A stretch of 64,000 nt of DNA from Demequina sp. NBRC 110055 (lineage in GTDB: Bacteria; Actinomycetota; Actinomycetes; Actinomycetales; Demequinaceae): assembly GCF_002090135.1 (NCBI RefSeq), contig NZ_BBRL01000007.1, positions 154,315-218,314 of the forward strand, in the 5' to 3' direction. How positions within the stretch are numbered: position 1 is the stretch's first letter; each line of letters opens with the position of its first letter. This document shows, in pieces, positions 54,701 through 62,026 of this stretch. The translations under genes and the position numbers were made by a program. The notes under the pieces were generated by a model. The model was not told where the DNA came from. It did not search any database and saw only the letters and a list, made by a program, of their open reading frames with translations.

Positions 54701-54916
54701 TCGCGCCACCGCTGCGGACTCCGCGTCGAGCGCCGTCGGTGACGGGGGGCATAGGTGCGCGCGAAGTGCGAAGACGACGACGTCCTGGAGTCCTCTCTAC
54801 GGGCTTTTGCCATTCGAGCCTTGCGAACCGGGAAGATACGTGGGGTTTTCGGCGTTACCGATCGCGACAATGTCCCCACGGCCTTGGCAACGAGGCCGCG
54901 ATAGATTGGAACCGCA

Positions 54917-55072
54917 GTGATTATTCTCGGTCTGATTCTCTTCCTTATCGGCCTTCTTGCCTCGATCGGCATCCTGCAGACGATCGGCATCGTGCTCATG
55001 ATCGTTGGCCTCGTGCTGGCGCTGCTGGGACGCTCGGGCCGGAGCATCGGCGGGCGGAAGCACTGGTTCTGA
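54917..55072 (+). CDS. DUF6131-like small membrane protein
   Basis: 51 residues: two hydrophobic helices, then GRSGRSIGGRKHWF. The pattern (IILGLILFLIGLL ... LLGRSGR-x-IGGRKHW) fits the DUF6131 family of short actinobacterial membrane proteins of unknown role. GTG start, with TAGATT 9 bases upstream and no ribosome site. A 216-base gene-free stretch lies upstream and holds only a weak 7-bp dyad. Confidence 0.75.
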   Translation: MIILGLILFLIGLLASIGILQTIGIVLMIVGLVLALLGRSGRSIGGRKHWF

Positions 55073-55119
55073 TAGTGGGCGTTCAGCCTTCGAGTTGAGG
55101 TGTGACCTCGCTCTCATTA

Positions 55120-55161
55120 AGAGGCGGGCATTCGGGAGTGATTCCCCGGGTGCCCGCCTCT
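55120..55161 (+). terminator. Hairpin terminator after the small membrane protein
   Basis: AGAGGCGGGCA (55120-55130) and TGCCCGCCTCT (55151-55161) are perfect complements, with an inner GGG/CCC pairing. It marks the last clearly core element before the lower-GC stretch. Confidence 0.7.
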
Positions 55162-55398
55162 GGCTTCTTGCGCTGACATTGCCTAGGCGCGACCGGAGAG
55201 GCTGCGAGGCTTGTCAGCGGCGCGTTGTGGTGGCACCCATGCGATGCGGCCGCGAGAGGAGATCTTGATCCTGACACGTGGTTGTGCGAGTCTCTTGCTA
55301 GCCGTGGGGCTTACTTCTGGCGTCGTGGATGTGAGGCACGCCCATGAAGGCGGATCAGATAAGTGCTGATTGACCTTCCCAACTTACTGGGAGAGGTC
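55162..55398. other. Gene-poor start of the lower-GC stretch
   Basis: From the end of 54917-55072 to 55399 no solid gene is visible. One weak 34-codon ORF (TTG 55265 to TGA 55369) has a GAGAGGAG ribosome-like site and a hydrophobic middle, but nothing else supports it. No integrase, tRNA or flanking direct repeat was found. Base composition falls visibly from here to about 58.9 kb. Confidence 0.5.
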
Positions 55399-55617
55399 AT
55401 GAGGGTTTGCGCAAAGAGGCCGTACCGAGATGCGAGGGCCGCGGGGGTCGCCCTGCGGGCAATCCGGCGTGGGTACCAGAGGACGGGCAAGAAGTTGCCC
55501 GCCGCTGTGCATTGGTGCGTTCAGTGCTTGTGTTGGCACATCACGTCGAAGCGCGCGTCGGGACGTCGAGCTAGTGAGTGGCAGCGCCAGGCGAATTGCC
55601 CGGTGCGATGGCAATGA
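55399..55617 (+). CDS. Small phage/plasmid-type treble-clef protein
   Basis: 72 residues. The pattern CAKRPYRDARAAGVALRAI then WCVQCLCWHITSKR matches small zinc-ribbon-like proteins that I recall from actinophages and integrated elements (usual form C-x-K-x-x-Y, then YxCPxCxxWHLTS). The first Cys with CVQC and the His would bind zinc. ATG 55399 with GGGAGAGG just upstream is preferred over GTG 55363. It supports a mobile origin for this stretch. Confidence 0.65.
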   Translation: MRVCAKRPYRDARAAGVALRAIRRGYQRTGKKLPAAVHWCVQCLCWHITSKRASGRRASEWQRQANCPVRWQ

Positions 55618-55764
55618 GTGCACTAGGTCGCCGCGTGACGCAACTCGTCGGTACACCCTCGGCAATGGGTGCACATCGAACCTTAAGACCAGCGACCGCC
55701 CGTAGTTCCCCGTGATCGCGACCTTGCAGGTGAGATTGTACGTCTTTCCTGTAGTTTTGCCGGC

Positions 55765-56415
55765 ATGTCGAAACTGCGAAGCGTGCATGGCGAGACGGCC
55801 ACCTTGACGTTCACCATTCCGATGCTCCCATCGCACGATGCCGAAGAGCTCGCTGCCGCACTCCTTATTGCTCGCTCATGGGTTGGCGACATGATTGAGC
55901 AGACTCTGCAAACGGCCGAGTTGCCCAACCTTTTTGAGGAACCCGCGTGGTTCAGGGACGAGCTACGTATCTCGGAACCATGGGGGCTGCCATATGGCGA
56001 AGACTATGCGGCACTGCGGCGCGCGATTGAACGAACCCTTCGCGGGTTGTGGCCCGAGGAAGACGCGTTGTTGCGCGAAGAAGTGGTTTTTAACCACATC
56101 TCTAAGCTATCTGCGGGTAGCCCGCTTGTCTTCGAGGTCGATGTCATTCTCGTGCTTCAGGCAATTGGGGGACTCAGCGTTGATTTGGCCGTAGGCGTGG
56201 GGGCGAATTTTATCTACGAGTTCTTAGCCCGTGCGCGAGACGCCGAGCGCCGCGGCACTGTGCCCAAGAGTGGTCAAACTCGCAAAAAGGTGTCTGGACG
56301 CGAGCGCGGCGCGGTGAGCCTCGAAGGAGAGTTCGAGTTCGGGCGCATTCGGATGCGTGGCCGATACACGCATGGAAAGTCGACTTCATTCGACTATTAC
56401 CAGGAGGACTTCTGA
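55765..56415 (+). CDS. Hypothetical protein with one hydrophobic helix
   Basis: 216 residues, unrecognised. The N-terminal 75 residues are alpha/beta (TATLTFTIPMLPSHDAEELAAALLIARSW), followed by an acidic helical region. The segment at about 118-150 (SPLVFEVDVILVLQAIGGLSVDLAVGVGANFIYEFLARA) is amphipathic to hydrophobic and could enter a membrane. The C-terminus is basic, ending in beta-like repeats (GEFEFGRIRMRGRYTHGKSTSFDYYQEDF). Codon use is less GC-rich than the core genes. It may be a resident of a defence island. Confidence 0.6.
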   Translation: MSKLRSVHGETATLTFTIPMLPSHDAEELAAALLIARSWVGDMIEQTLQTAELPNLFEEPAWFRDELRISEPWGLPYGEDYAALRRAIERTLRGLWPEEDALLREEVVFNHISKLSAGSPLVFEVDVILVLQAIGGLSVDLAVGVGANFIYEFLARARDAERRGTVPKSGQTRKKVSGRERGAVSLEGEFEFGRIRMRGRYTHGKSTSFDYYQEDF

Positions 56416-56578
56416 CCTGCAGGAGAAGTAGTTCCGTTGGGCCTGGTTGAGTCAACCGAGGAGGTAACAGGCCAATTCGCAGATCCGTCCCTTCCCTCGA
56501 TCTTGGCTACTCCTTTCCTCGGTGCCTCTCGGCCTGGCCGACGTGACGTCGGCCGGGCCACTGCTTCTCGCACCGCCG

Positions 56579-57085
56579 TCACTTCGCTCGCGAAGCGGTC
56601 GCCAAATACTCCTCTCGCGCGGCCGCGAAACACCGCTTCGCCTCGACGGCTTCAGCCTTCTTGAGAACTCGCTCAGCATTCGCCTTCTGGCCCCCTATCC
56701 GACCTCCGTATGTCTCCCGGTGCGCTTGCTCCGCGACGTACAGGCGGACAAACTCTGCGGATTCGGAGTCCGCGATGCCGTCCAGGTACGCGACTGTGCG
56801 CCGCATGGCGGAGCCTCGCGCGGCCCACTTGCTCTTGTGAGCGCGGCGTCCGCACACAGCGCCCGACGCCGCGACGGCAACCAGGCACCAAATGGCGATG
56901 GCCAGGCCGAGAAAGACCACATCCTCCGGGTACCCAAGGCACGGGGCGTGGGACGAGCTGACGCTTGGAAGTGCAAGAGCAGCATCGACGCCCGCCGTCG
57001 TTAGCCATGTCTTCCAATTTTCGATACCCATGACGCGAGGAGGCGGCGTAAAGGATGCCTGCGAGTTCTTAAGCGTCCCAGTCAC
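56579..57085 (-). CDS. Hypothetical single-pass membrane protein
   Basis: 168 residues from GTG 57085; ATG 57031 is an alternative start. One membrane helix (about 56-78, EDVVFLGLAIAIWCLVAVAASGAVCG) is followed by a basic stretch and a long charged helix (SAEFVRLYVAEQAHRETYGG then GGQKANAERVLKKAEAVEAKRCFAAAREE). No family recognised. It is divergent from the TIR gene with 160 bases between; partnership is possible but unproven. Confidence 0.5.
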   Translation of the reverse strand: MTGTLKNSQASFTPPPRVMGIENWKTWLTTAGVDAALALPSVSSSHAPCLGYPEDVVFLGLAIAIWCLVAVAASGAVCGRRAHKSKWAARGSAMRRTVAYLDGIADSESAEFVRLYVAEQAHRETYGGRIGGQKANAERVLKKAEAVEAKRCFAAAREEYLATASRAK

Positions 57086-57202
57086 GACCGATAGTTACCG
57101 ATGCCGGCACGAAGTATGGGCGCGACATGGCAGACCGGCGCAGTGGAAAAATAGACTGCGGAATACCGCTGTCTGTATCGTGGGTTAGGTGCAACACGGA
57201 GA

Positions 57203-57230
57203 TTGACGTTTACACGACTAATCATAATGA
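57203..57230 (+). promoter_or_regulatory. Candidate promoter of the TIR-HIT unit
   Basis: TTGACG (57203-57208) with TAATGA (57225-57230) 16 bases later, or CATAAT (57223-57228) at 14. The ribosome-like GAGGGGG follows before GTG 57246. It looks more like a classical sigma-70 promoter than the leaderless signals of core genes. Confidence 0.4.
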
Positions 57231-57245
57231 CCGAGGGGGTCGGAA

Positions 57246-57728
57246 GTGGCAGTGTTCTTGAGTTTTCATTACGGACGCGACGCGATGAGGGTTCAGCAGA
57301 TTCTCAACATGGGCGCCGTTGAAGGACAGACGATCCTCAGCGCTCAGGATTGGGAGAGTGTCAAGAACGAGGGTGATGCGGCGGTAGAAAACTGGATCGC
57401 CGAGCAGATGAAGTACAAGCGGGCGGTGGTCGTTCTCGTCGGCCAGGAGACCGCGAGCAGAGAGTGGGTGGACTACGAGATTCGGAAGGCGTGGAACGAC
57501 GGCAAGAAGGTTCTAGGAGTGCGAATCCACGGGCTCGCTGACCCCGCAAATGGCAGAGATCGACAAGGGGCCAACCCATTCGCCGGGATCAAGTTGAAGA
57601 ACGGCAGCGACTTGGGCGACATAGTCCCAGTTTTCAATCCGAGCGGCCCTGACAGTAAGGGTGTCTACGCCTCCATTAAGGAGAACTGGGACACGTGGGT
57701 CGACCAAGGTGTTAGCCGGAGTGCCTAG
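57246..57728 (+). CDS. TIR-domain protein, ThsB-like (DUF1863 type)
   Basis: 160 residues, all one domain. VFLSFHYGRDAMRVQQILNM is the ThsB-type opening (FxSFHYxxD-x2-R); RAVVVLVGQETASREWVDYEIRKAWNDGKKVLGVRIHGL is the central region with the presumed catalytic Glu78 in WVDYEI. TIR proteins of this group sense phage and convert NAD+ to cyclic ADP-ribose-like signals in Thoeris systems. No SIR2-SLOG or macro-domain ThsA is adjacent. The stop overlaps the HIT gene start by 8 bases, so the two are translated together. Confidence 0.85.
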   Translation: MAVFLSFHYGRDAMRVQQILNMGAVEGQTILSAQDWESVKNEGDAAVENWIAEQMKYKRAVVVLVGQETASREWVDYEIRKAWNDGKKVLGVRIHGLADPANGRDRQGANPFAGIKLKNGSDLGDIVPVFNPSGPDSKGVYASIKENWDTWVDQGVSRSA

Positions 57729-58173
57729 TTTCTATGCCGGCACGGCGTGTCCATTCTGCCGAATAGTCGATGGAGATGACCCGGATGTCCGTGTTGTGTT
57801 TCGTACTGAGGGCGTAGCAGCCTTCTTTCCAACGGAGCCGGCGGTCTTGGGGCACACGCTCTTGGTACCCGCACGCCATGTGACCTATCTGTGGGACCTC
57901 ACGCCTCAGGAAGCCGCGCAGCTCGGGCAGGCTAGTCGCAGCCTCGCCCGAGTAATGGTTGAGACGCTCGCCCCGCAGGGCTTGAGTCTTATCCAGTCAA
58001 ACGGGGAAGTCGCAAGCCAAACAGTTGAGCATGTGCACTTCCATCTCGTACCGAGGTGGAACGGCGACGCCATCGGCACAATTTGGCCGCCGGAGACGTC
58101 ATACAGCGAGAGTTCCAAGGACCTAGTGTGGGAGCGGCTTGCAAGAGCTTGTGCTAGAGACGTCAGAGCCTAG
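57721..58173 (+). CDS. HIT-family nucleotide hydrolase coupled to the TIR gene
   Basis: 150 residues. CPFCRIVDGD is the zinc-type N-terminal pair; GHTLLVPARH and the histidine triad HVHFHLVPR (His104, His106 catalytic, His108) define the HIT superfamily, in which enzymes split nucleotidyl phosphates or phosphoramidates such as ApnA or AMP-lysine. GTG 57721 lies in the TIR gene, 8 bases before its end. Overlap with a TIR gene suggests a role in making, modifying or clearing a nucleotide signal; that is inference. The stop overlaps the stop of a convergent membrane gene. Confidence 0.85.
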   Translation: MPSFYAGTACPFCRIVDGDDPDVRVVFRTEGVAAFFPTEPAVLGHTLLVPARHVTYLWDLTPQEAAQLGQASRSLARVMVETLAPQGLSLIQSNGEVASQTVEHVHFHLVPRWNGDAIGTIWPPETSYSESSKDLVWERLARACARDVRA

Positions 58174-58640
58174 TGAGCCACCACTGCAATAGCTGTTCCT
58201 ACGATCGCCACCGGTCCGTAGAAGCCGAGTGTCGCCCATGAGCCAGCAACTTTCCGCCATCTACAGTTGGGGGCACGGCAGTCGGCTGCTCCACCGAGCG
58301 GGGCGCGGTAGTAGACCGAGGCGTTCAGGTTATACGGTGCAGTCTTCCCCGACACCACGTCGGAAAACAGTGCACGGTACGCACGCTCTTCGCGAAGATA
58401 TCGGATATCGAGATTCCAAAACAGCACGGTTGCAAGCACGCCCAGTGTGGCGACCGTCCAGGCCTGTTGAGTGAGCGCATAGCCGTAGGTAGCCGTGACA
58501 ACCGGTAGCAACCAACTCTTGGCCGTTGCTGAGCTAGTTGACATTCGAACGATGATGGCCTGGATAAGGTCGATATGATGTTGTTGCGAGACGCTAAACA
58601 CCGGGTTGTCCCCGCTTGAGGGCGACTCGGCTGAAGTCAT
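58170..58640 (-). CDS. Two- to three-helix membrane protein convergent with HIT, possible effector
   Basis: 156 residues. An N-terminal HIDLIQAIIVRMSTSSATAKSW region leads to hydrophobic helices (44-76) and the motif FWNLDIRYLREERAYRALF (74-92); a last helix is at 134-155. I recall a widespread membrane family with the pattern FIQ-x-II-x-RM-x3-S-x2-K-x-W and FW-x-LD-x2-YLRxER-x2-RxL; function unestablished. CAAAAT, 6 bases, then ATG suggests a leaderless start. Its stop (TAG 58172-58170) overlaps the HIT stop. Membrane proteins are common cell-killing effectors in nucleotide-signalling defence, so it is a candidate partner. Confidence 0.65.
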   Translation of the reverse strand: MTSAESPSSGDNPVFSVSQQHHIDLIQAIIVRMSTSSATAKSWLLPVVTATYGYALTQQAWTVATLGVLATVLFWNLDIRYLREERAYRALFSDVVSGKTAPYNLNASVYYRAPLGGAADCRAPNCRWRKVAGSWATLGFYGPVAIVGTAIAVVAH

Positions 58641-58876
58641 AGCGCCATTTTGCCATGATGTCCGCTCGTCGCGCGTGGCCGCGCGCTTGACGTGATCTAG
58701 TGGCATTACTCGGGGCATCCCTGACGCCCCGCATGTCGCTCTAGGGTCACGAGAGATACGGGCATGCAGCGCCACCGCGCTTCGTTGGTTCATTGGGACG
58801 CATCGACGAGTCGCTGCTTATGATGTCCTAATCCGCGCTCACGTGGCCGATCCGGGCCTAGCGGCAACCCACCTGC
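58641..58876. other. Gene-free stretch ending the lower-GC region
   Basis: No supported gene. A short dyad GGGGC/GCCCC sits near 58713-58731. The ORF on the minus strand at 58839-59108 has no start signal and arginine-rich, non-protein-like content. Higher GC resumes near 58860. Confidence 0.5.
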
Positions 58877-58882
58877 TATAGT
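58877..58882 (+). promoter_or_regulatory. DEAD-box helicase promoter (-10 TATAGT), long leader follows
   Basis: TATAGT at 58877-58882 implies a start near 58889 and a leader of about 246 bases before GTG 59135. Within the leader is a 24-codon ORF (58911-58985) and a hairpin CGCGCCG (59083-59089)/CGGCGCG (59097-59103). Long structured leaders are common in cold-induced RNA helicase genes. Confidence 0.5.
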
Positions 58883-58910
58883 TGACGATTGTGTTCGGCT
58901 CCTGCCGGGC

Positions 58911-58985
58911 ATGCGTCGCAGATTGCTTCTCCTTCTCGCCGGCGCCACCGTCCCAGACACGGACCGAGTGGTGCCAGGCTCGTAG
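58911..58985 (+). CDS. Small ORF in the helicase leader
   Basis: ATG to TAG, 24 residues starting MRRRLLLLLAGAT. The run of five Leu codons after three Arg codons is striking for a possible leader peptide, but no ribosome site is visible and it may be chance. Confidence 0.3.
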   Translation: MRRRLLLLLAGATVPDTDRVVPGS

Positions 58986-59134
58986 AAATCCTCTCTTCGG
59001 CGAACGAACGCGTGTCCCCATCGCGATTCGCCACCATCGCCGGTGCTCTGTGTGACGGAAACCCGCCACGAGAGAACTGAAACGCGCCGCGAAAGCCGGC
59101 GCGTGCATCGGCCGCTTTAAGGAAAGACACCTAC

Positions 59135-60724
59135 GTGACTGTCACTTTCGCCGACCTCGGCGTGCCCACCGCCCTCACTACCGTGCTGGAGCGCGAGGGC
59201 AAGACCACCCCGTTCCCCATTCAGGAGAACACCCTTCCCGACACCCTTCCCGGACGTGATGTCCTGGGCCGCGGCAAGACCGGCTCCGGCAAGACGCTGG
59301 CGTTCTCGCTGCCCGTCGTCGCCCGCCTTGGCTCCAAGGGCGGCAAGGCCAAGCCCGGCCGTCCCCGCGCGCTGATCCTCGCGCCGACCCGCGAGCTCGC
59401 GACCCAGATCGACGCCGTCATCGCCCCGCTCGCGGAGGCCTACGGCATGTCGACCACCACCATCTTCGGCGGTATCTCGCAGCAGCGTCAGGAGCGTGCC
59501 ATGGCACGTGGCGTCGACATCGTCGTCGCCTGCCCCGGTCGCCTTGAGGACCTCATGGGCCAGCGCATCGTGTCGCTCGACAACGTCGAGATCACCGTGC
59601 TCGACGAGGCCGACCACATGGCCGACCTCGGCTTCCTCCCCGGTGTCACGCGCATCATGAACGCGACGCCCGCCAACGGCCAGCGCCTGCTGTTCTCCGC
59701 CACGCTCGACAACGGCGTGGACAAGCTCGTCAAGCGCTTCCTCAACAACCCGACCACGCACAGCGTCGACTCGGCCGAGAGCCCCGTCGAGGCTATGACG
59801 CACCACGTCTTCCACGTGGCCGATGCCGAGGCCAAGAAGAACGTGGTCCGCGCCCTCGCGTCGGGCACCGGTCGTCGTGTGCTGTTCATGCGTACCAAGC
59901 ACCACGCCAAGCGCCTGGCCAAGCAGCTCACCTCCGACGGCATTCCCGCCGTCGACCTGCATGGCAACCTGTCGCAGAACGCTCGTGACCGCAACCTCGC
60001 GGCCTTCGCCGAGGGACGCGTGAAGGTCCTCGTCGCGACCGACGTCGCCGCGCGCGGCGTCCACGTCGACGGCGTCGAGCTCGTAGTTCACGTGGACCCG
60101 CCGGCCGAGCACAAGGCGTACCTGCACCGCTCGGGCCGTACCGCCCGTGCCGGTTCCTCCGGTGACGTCGCGACCATCGTGCTGCCCGAGCAGCGCCGCG
60201 ACACTGACCAGCTGCTGCGCAAGGCCAAGATCACCGTGCGTCCCGAGAAGGTCAACGACTCGTCGCCCGCCGTGGTGGCGCTGATCGGCGAGCGCGCCGA
60301 GCGCGTCTCCGCCGCTGCGGCCGAGATTGCCGTGGCCGGCACCGGTCCGCAGAAGCAGGGCCAGGGCCGTGGCAACGGTGGTCGCGGCAACGGCGGCGCC
60401 CGTGCCAACGGTGGCGGTCGCGCGCGCGGTGGTGCTGGAAACGGAACCGGCAACGGCGGCGGCCAGGGGCGCGGTCGCGGCGGCAACGCCGGCCAGGGCG
60501 GTTCGGGCCAGGGCGGCCAGGGGAGTGGACGTGGTCGGAGCCGCGGCGCCAACGGCGCAGCCCGCTCGACGGCCACCGCCAACGAGCAGGGCGCGACGCG
60601 TCAGGCGGGCGGCAGCGGCTCGGGCGGTGCACGCTCGGGTGGTCGCCGTCCCCAGTCCCACAGCGGCGGACACCGTTCGGCCGCTGACTTCTCCGCCTCG
60701 CGCGGCGGTCGTCGCTCGCGCTAA
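59135..60724 (+). CDS. DEAD-box RNA helicase with Gly/Arg-rich tail
   Basis: 529 residues. Motifs: Q-motif TPFPIQ (25-30), Walker A GKTGSGKT (47-54), APTRELATQ, DEAD at 157-160, SAT, ATDVAARGVHVDG and HRSGRTARAG. The last 150 residues are Gly/Arg/Asn/Gln-rich (GNGGRGNGG type), like the disordered RNA-binding tails of cold-shock helicases (RhlE/DeaD). It probably remodels RNA in ribosome assembly or decay. Ribosome site AAGGAAAG. Closed by a 13-bp hairpin. Confidence 0.94.
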   Translation: MTVTFADLGVPTALTTVLEREGKTTPFPIQENTLPDTLPGRDVLGRGKTGSGKTLAFSLPVVARLGSKGGKAKPGRPRALILAPTRELATQIDAVIAPLAEAYGMSTTTIFGGISQQRQERAMARGVDIVVACPGRLEDLMGQRIVSLDNVEITVLDEADHMADLGFLPGVTRIMNATPANGQRLLFSATLDNGVDKLVKRFLNNPTTHSVDSAESPVEAMTHHVFHVADAEAKKNVVRALASGTGRRVLFMRTKHHAKRLAKQLTSDGIPAVDLHGNLSQNARDRNLAAFAEGRVKVLVATDVAARGVHVDGVELVVHVDPPAEHKAYLHRSGRTARAGSSGDVATIVLPEQRRDTDQLLRKAKITVRPEKVNDSSPAVVALIGERAERVSAAAAEIAVAGTGPQKQGQGRGNGGRGNGGARANGGGRARGGAGNGTGNGGGQGRGRGGNAGQGGSGQGGQGSGRGRSRGANGAARSTATANEQGATRQAGGSGSGGARSGGRRPQSHSGGHRSAADFSASRGGRRSR

Positions 60725-60743
60725 GCCGTCGTAGATATCGCCA

Positions 60744-60773
60744 GGGCCCGGACACCGCGAGGTGTCCGGGCCC
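60744..60773. terminator. Hairpin terminator between convergent genes
   Basis: GGGCCCGGACACC (60744-60756) and GGTGTCCGGGCCC (60761-60773) are perfect complements around GCGA. No T-tract. It serves the helicase and the convergent transglutaminase-like gene. Confidence 0.8.
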
Positions 60774-60784
60774 ATGTGCTTGCC

Positions 60785-61951
60785 TTACGCAAATGCGCCG
60801 ATCTGCGCGTCCACCATCCAGTCGGTGTCCTCGGTGCGATTCGACAGCAGGGGATCGCTCGCGTCGAGCAGCAGGTAGTCGTGTTCCAGGAGCGGCCCGC
60901 CGGGGTCGTCCCACGTCGTGTCGACCACCAGCCACTGGCCGTCGATCAGCACCTTGTTCCAGGCGTGCCCGCCCACCGTCATGCCGTCCGCCACGTTGCC
61001 GGTGACCTGTATGGCGTCCAGGCCCGCGGCATCGGCCATCGCGAGGAACGCCTGTGCGTAACCGTTGCACACCGCGGTGCCGTCCGCGAAGATCCCGTAG
61101 GCCTCTTGCGAGCGTTCGACCATGGGCCCTTCGGTGGCGCCGGCGTTCATCGCCTCGTAGGTGGCGTAGTCGTAGTCGGCGAGGCCCACGATGTAGTCGT
61201 GGATGGCCGTCACCTTGTCGCGGTCGCTGACGGCCTGGCTCGCGCCTGACGCGGCAATCCCCACCCGCGCGGCCGCATACGTGACCGCGCGTCGCCGCTC
61301 AGCCTCCTCGTCCGAGTACACGTATTGGGGTTCGAGGAACACCTTGCCGCCGCGTTCCTGGTAGAAGCCGCCGCCGCCAAATGCGTACGGGTTCTGTATG
61401 TACGCCTCGGTGTAGGCGTCGAACACGCCCTCCTGGCCCACCTCACGCGCCCACGGGGTGACGTCGATGCGGTCCTCCTGCACCAGCAGGCTCTCCTCGA
61501 TGTGGCGCACCAACTCGGTGCTGCCGAACGTGGGGTAGCCGCTTACTGGTGTGTCGACCATCGCGATCTGGGCGGCCGTGGCGAGGTCAAAGACAGGCGC
61601 GCCGGTCTCGCCGATGAGAGCCCATGCCGGGACATACCCGTGTGTGCCGGCCCACTGATACGCGTTCACCGCAACGATCGCGATGGCGAGGCACGCGAGG
61701 ATGACCTTGCCTGGATTACGCCGCTTGACCGGCGTCGGCGTCCACGCCCGAGGCGTGTAGGCGGCCGATGCGATGGTCCCCGTCTCGACCTTGCTCACCC
61801 GGTCTCGGGTGCGGCCCGTCCAGCGGGCCCCGTCCCAGTAACGCTCCAGATGCGTCTCACTGGGGTCGGGGAGCCACCCCGGCGCGGGCAGGCGCGGTGT
61901 GGCAGGCCGGCGTGCAGGCTCGTCGAAGTGCCCGTCCGGATAGAACGTCAT
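60785..61951 (-). CDS. DUF2510 membrane protein with transglutaminase-like domain
   Basis: 388 residues. An N-terminal DUF2510 motif (APGWLPDPSETHLERYWDGARWTGRTR) is followed by one membrane helix (about 80-103) and an extracytoplasmic transglutaminase-like domain. The triad is visible: Cys in GTAVCNGYAQAF, His in GGHAWNKV and Asp in VVDTTWDDP. Such domains act as cysteine proteases or crosslinkers; the target is unknown. Confidence 0.85.
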   Translation of the reverse strand: MTFYPDGHFDEPARRPATPRLPAPGWLPDPSETHLERYWDGARWTGRTRDRVSKVETGTIASAAYTPRAWTPTPVKRRNPGKVILACLAIAIVAVNAYQWAGTHGYVPAWALIGETGAPVFDLATAAQIAMVDTPVSGYPTFGSTELVRHIEESLLVQEDRIDVTPWAREVGQEGVFDAYTEAYIQNPYAFGGGGFYQERGGKVFLEPQYVYSDEEAERRRAVTYAAARVGIAASGASQAVSDRDKVTAIHDYIVGLADYDYATYEAMNAGATEGPMVERSQEAYGIFADGTAVCNGYAQAFLAMADAAGLDAIQVTGNVADGMTVGGHAWNKVLIDGQWLVVDTTWDDPGGPLLEHDYLLLDASDPLLSNRTEDTDWMVDAQIGAFA

Positions 61952-62026
61952 TGCTGGTATCCCCCTCAGCAGCCGACCGGGTCGGCGTAGCTCCGAGGCT
62001 AGCGCGTGTGGCCGCGATCGGGAAGA

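Noticed and set aside
54074..54709. 211-codon minus-strand ORF opposite the small multidrug-export gene
   Set aside because: Shadow of a recognised membrane protein gene with a good ribosome site on the plus strand.
55265..55369. 34-codon TTG ORF with a purine-rich upstream site and a hydrophobic middle
   Set aside because: Too short, rare start codon and no conservation information; kept only as a remark in the gap entry.
58839..59108. Minus-strand ORF of 89 codons in the helicase leader
   Set aside because: Overlaps the plus-strand promoter and leader, no ribosome site, and arginine-rich non-protein-like composition.
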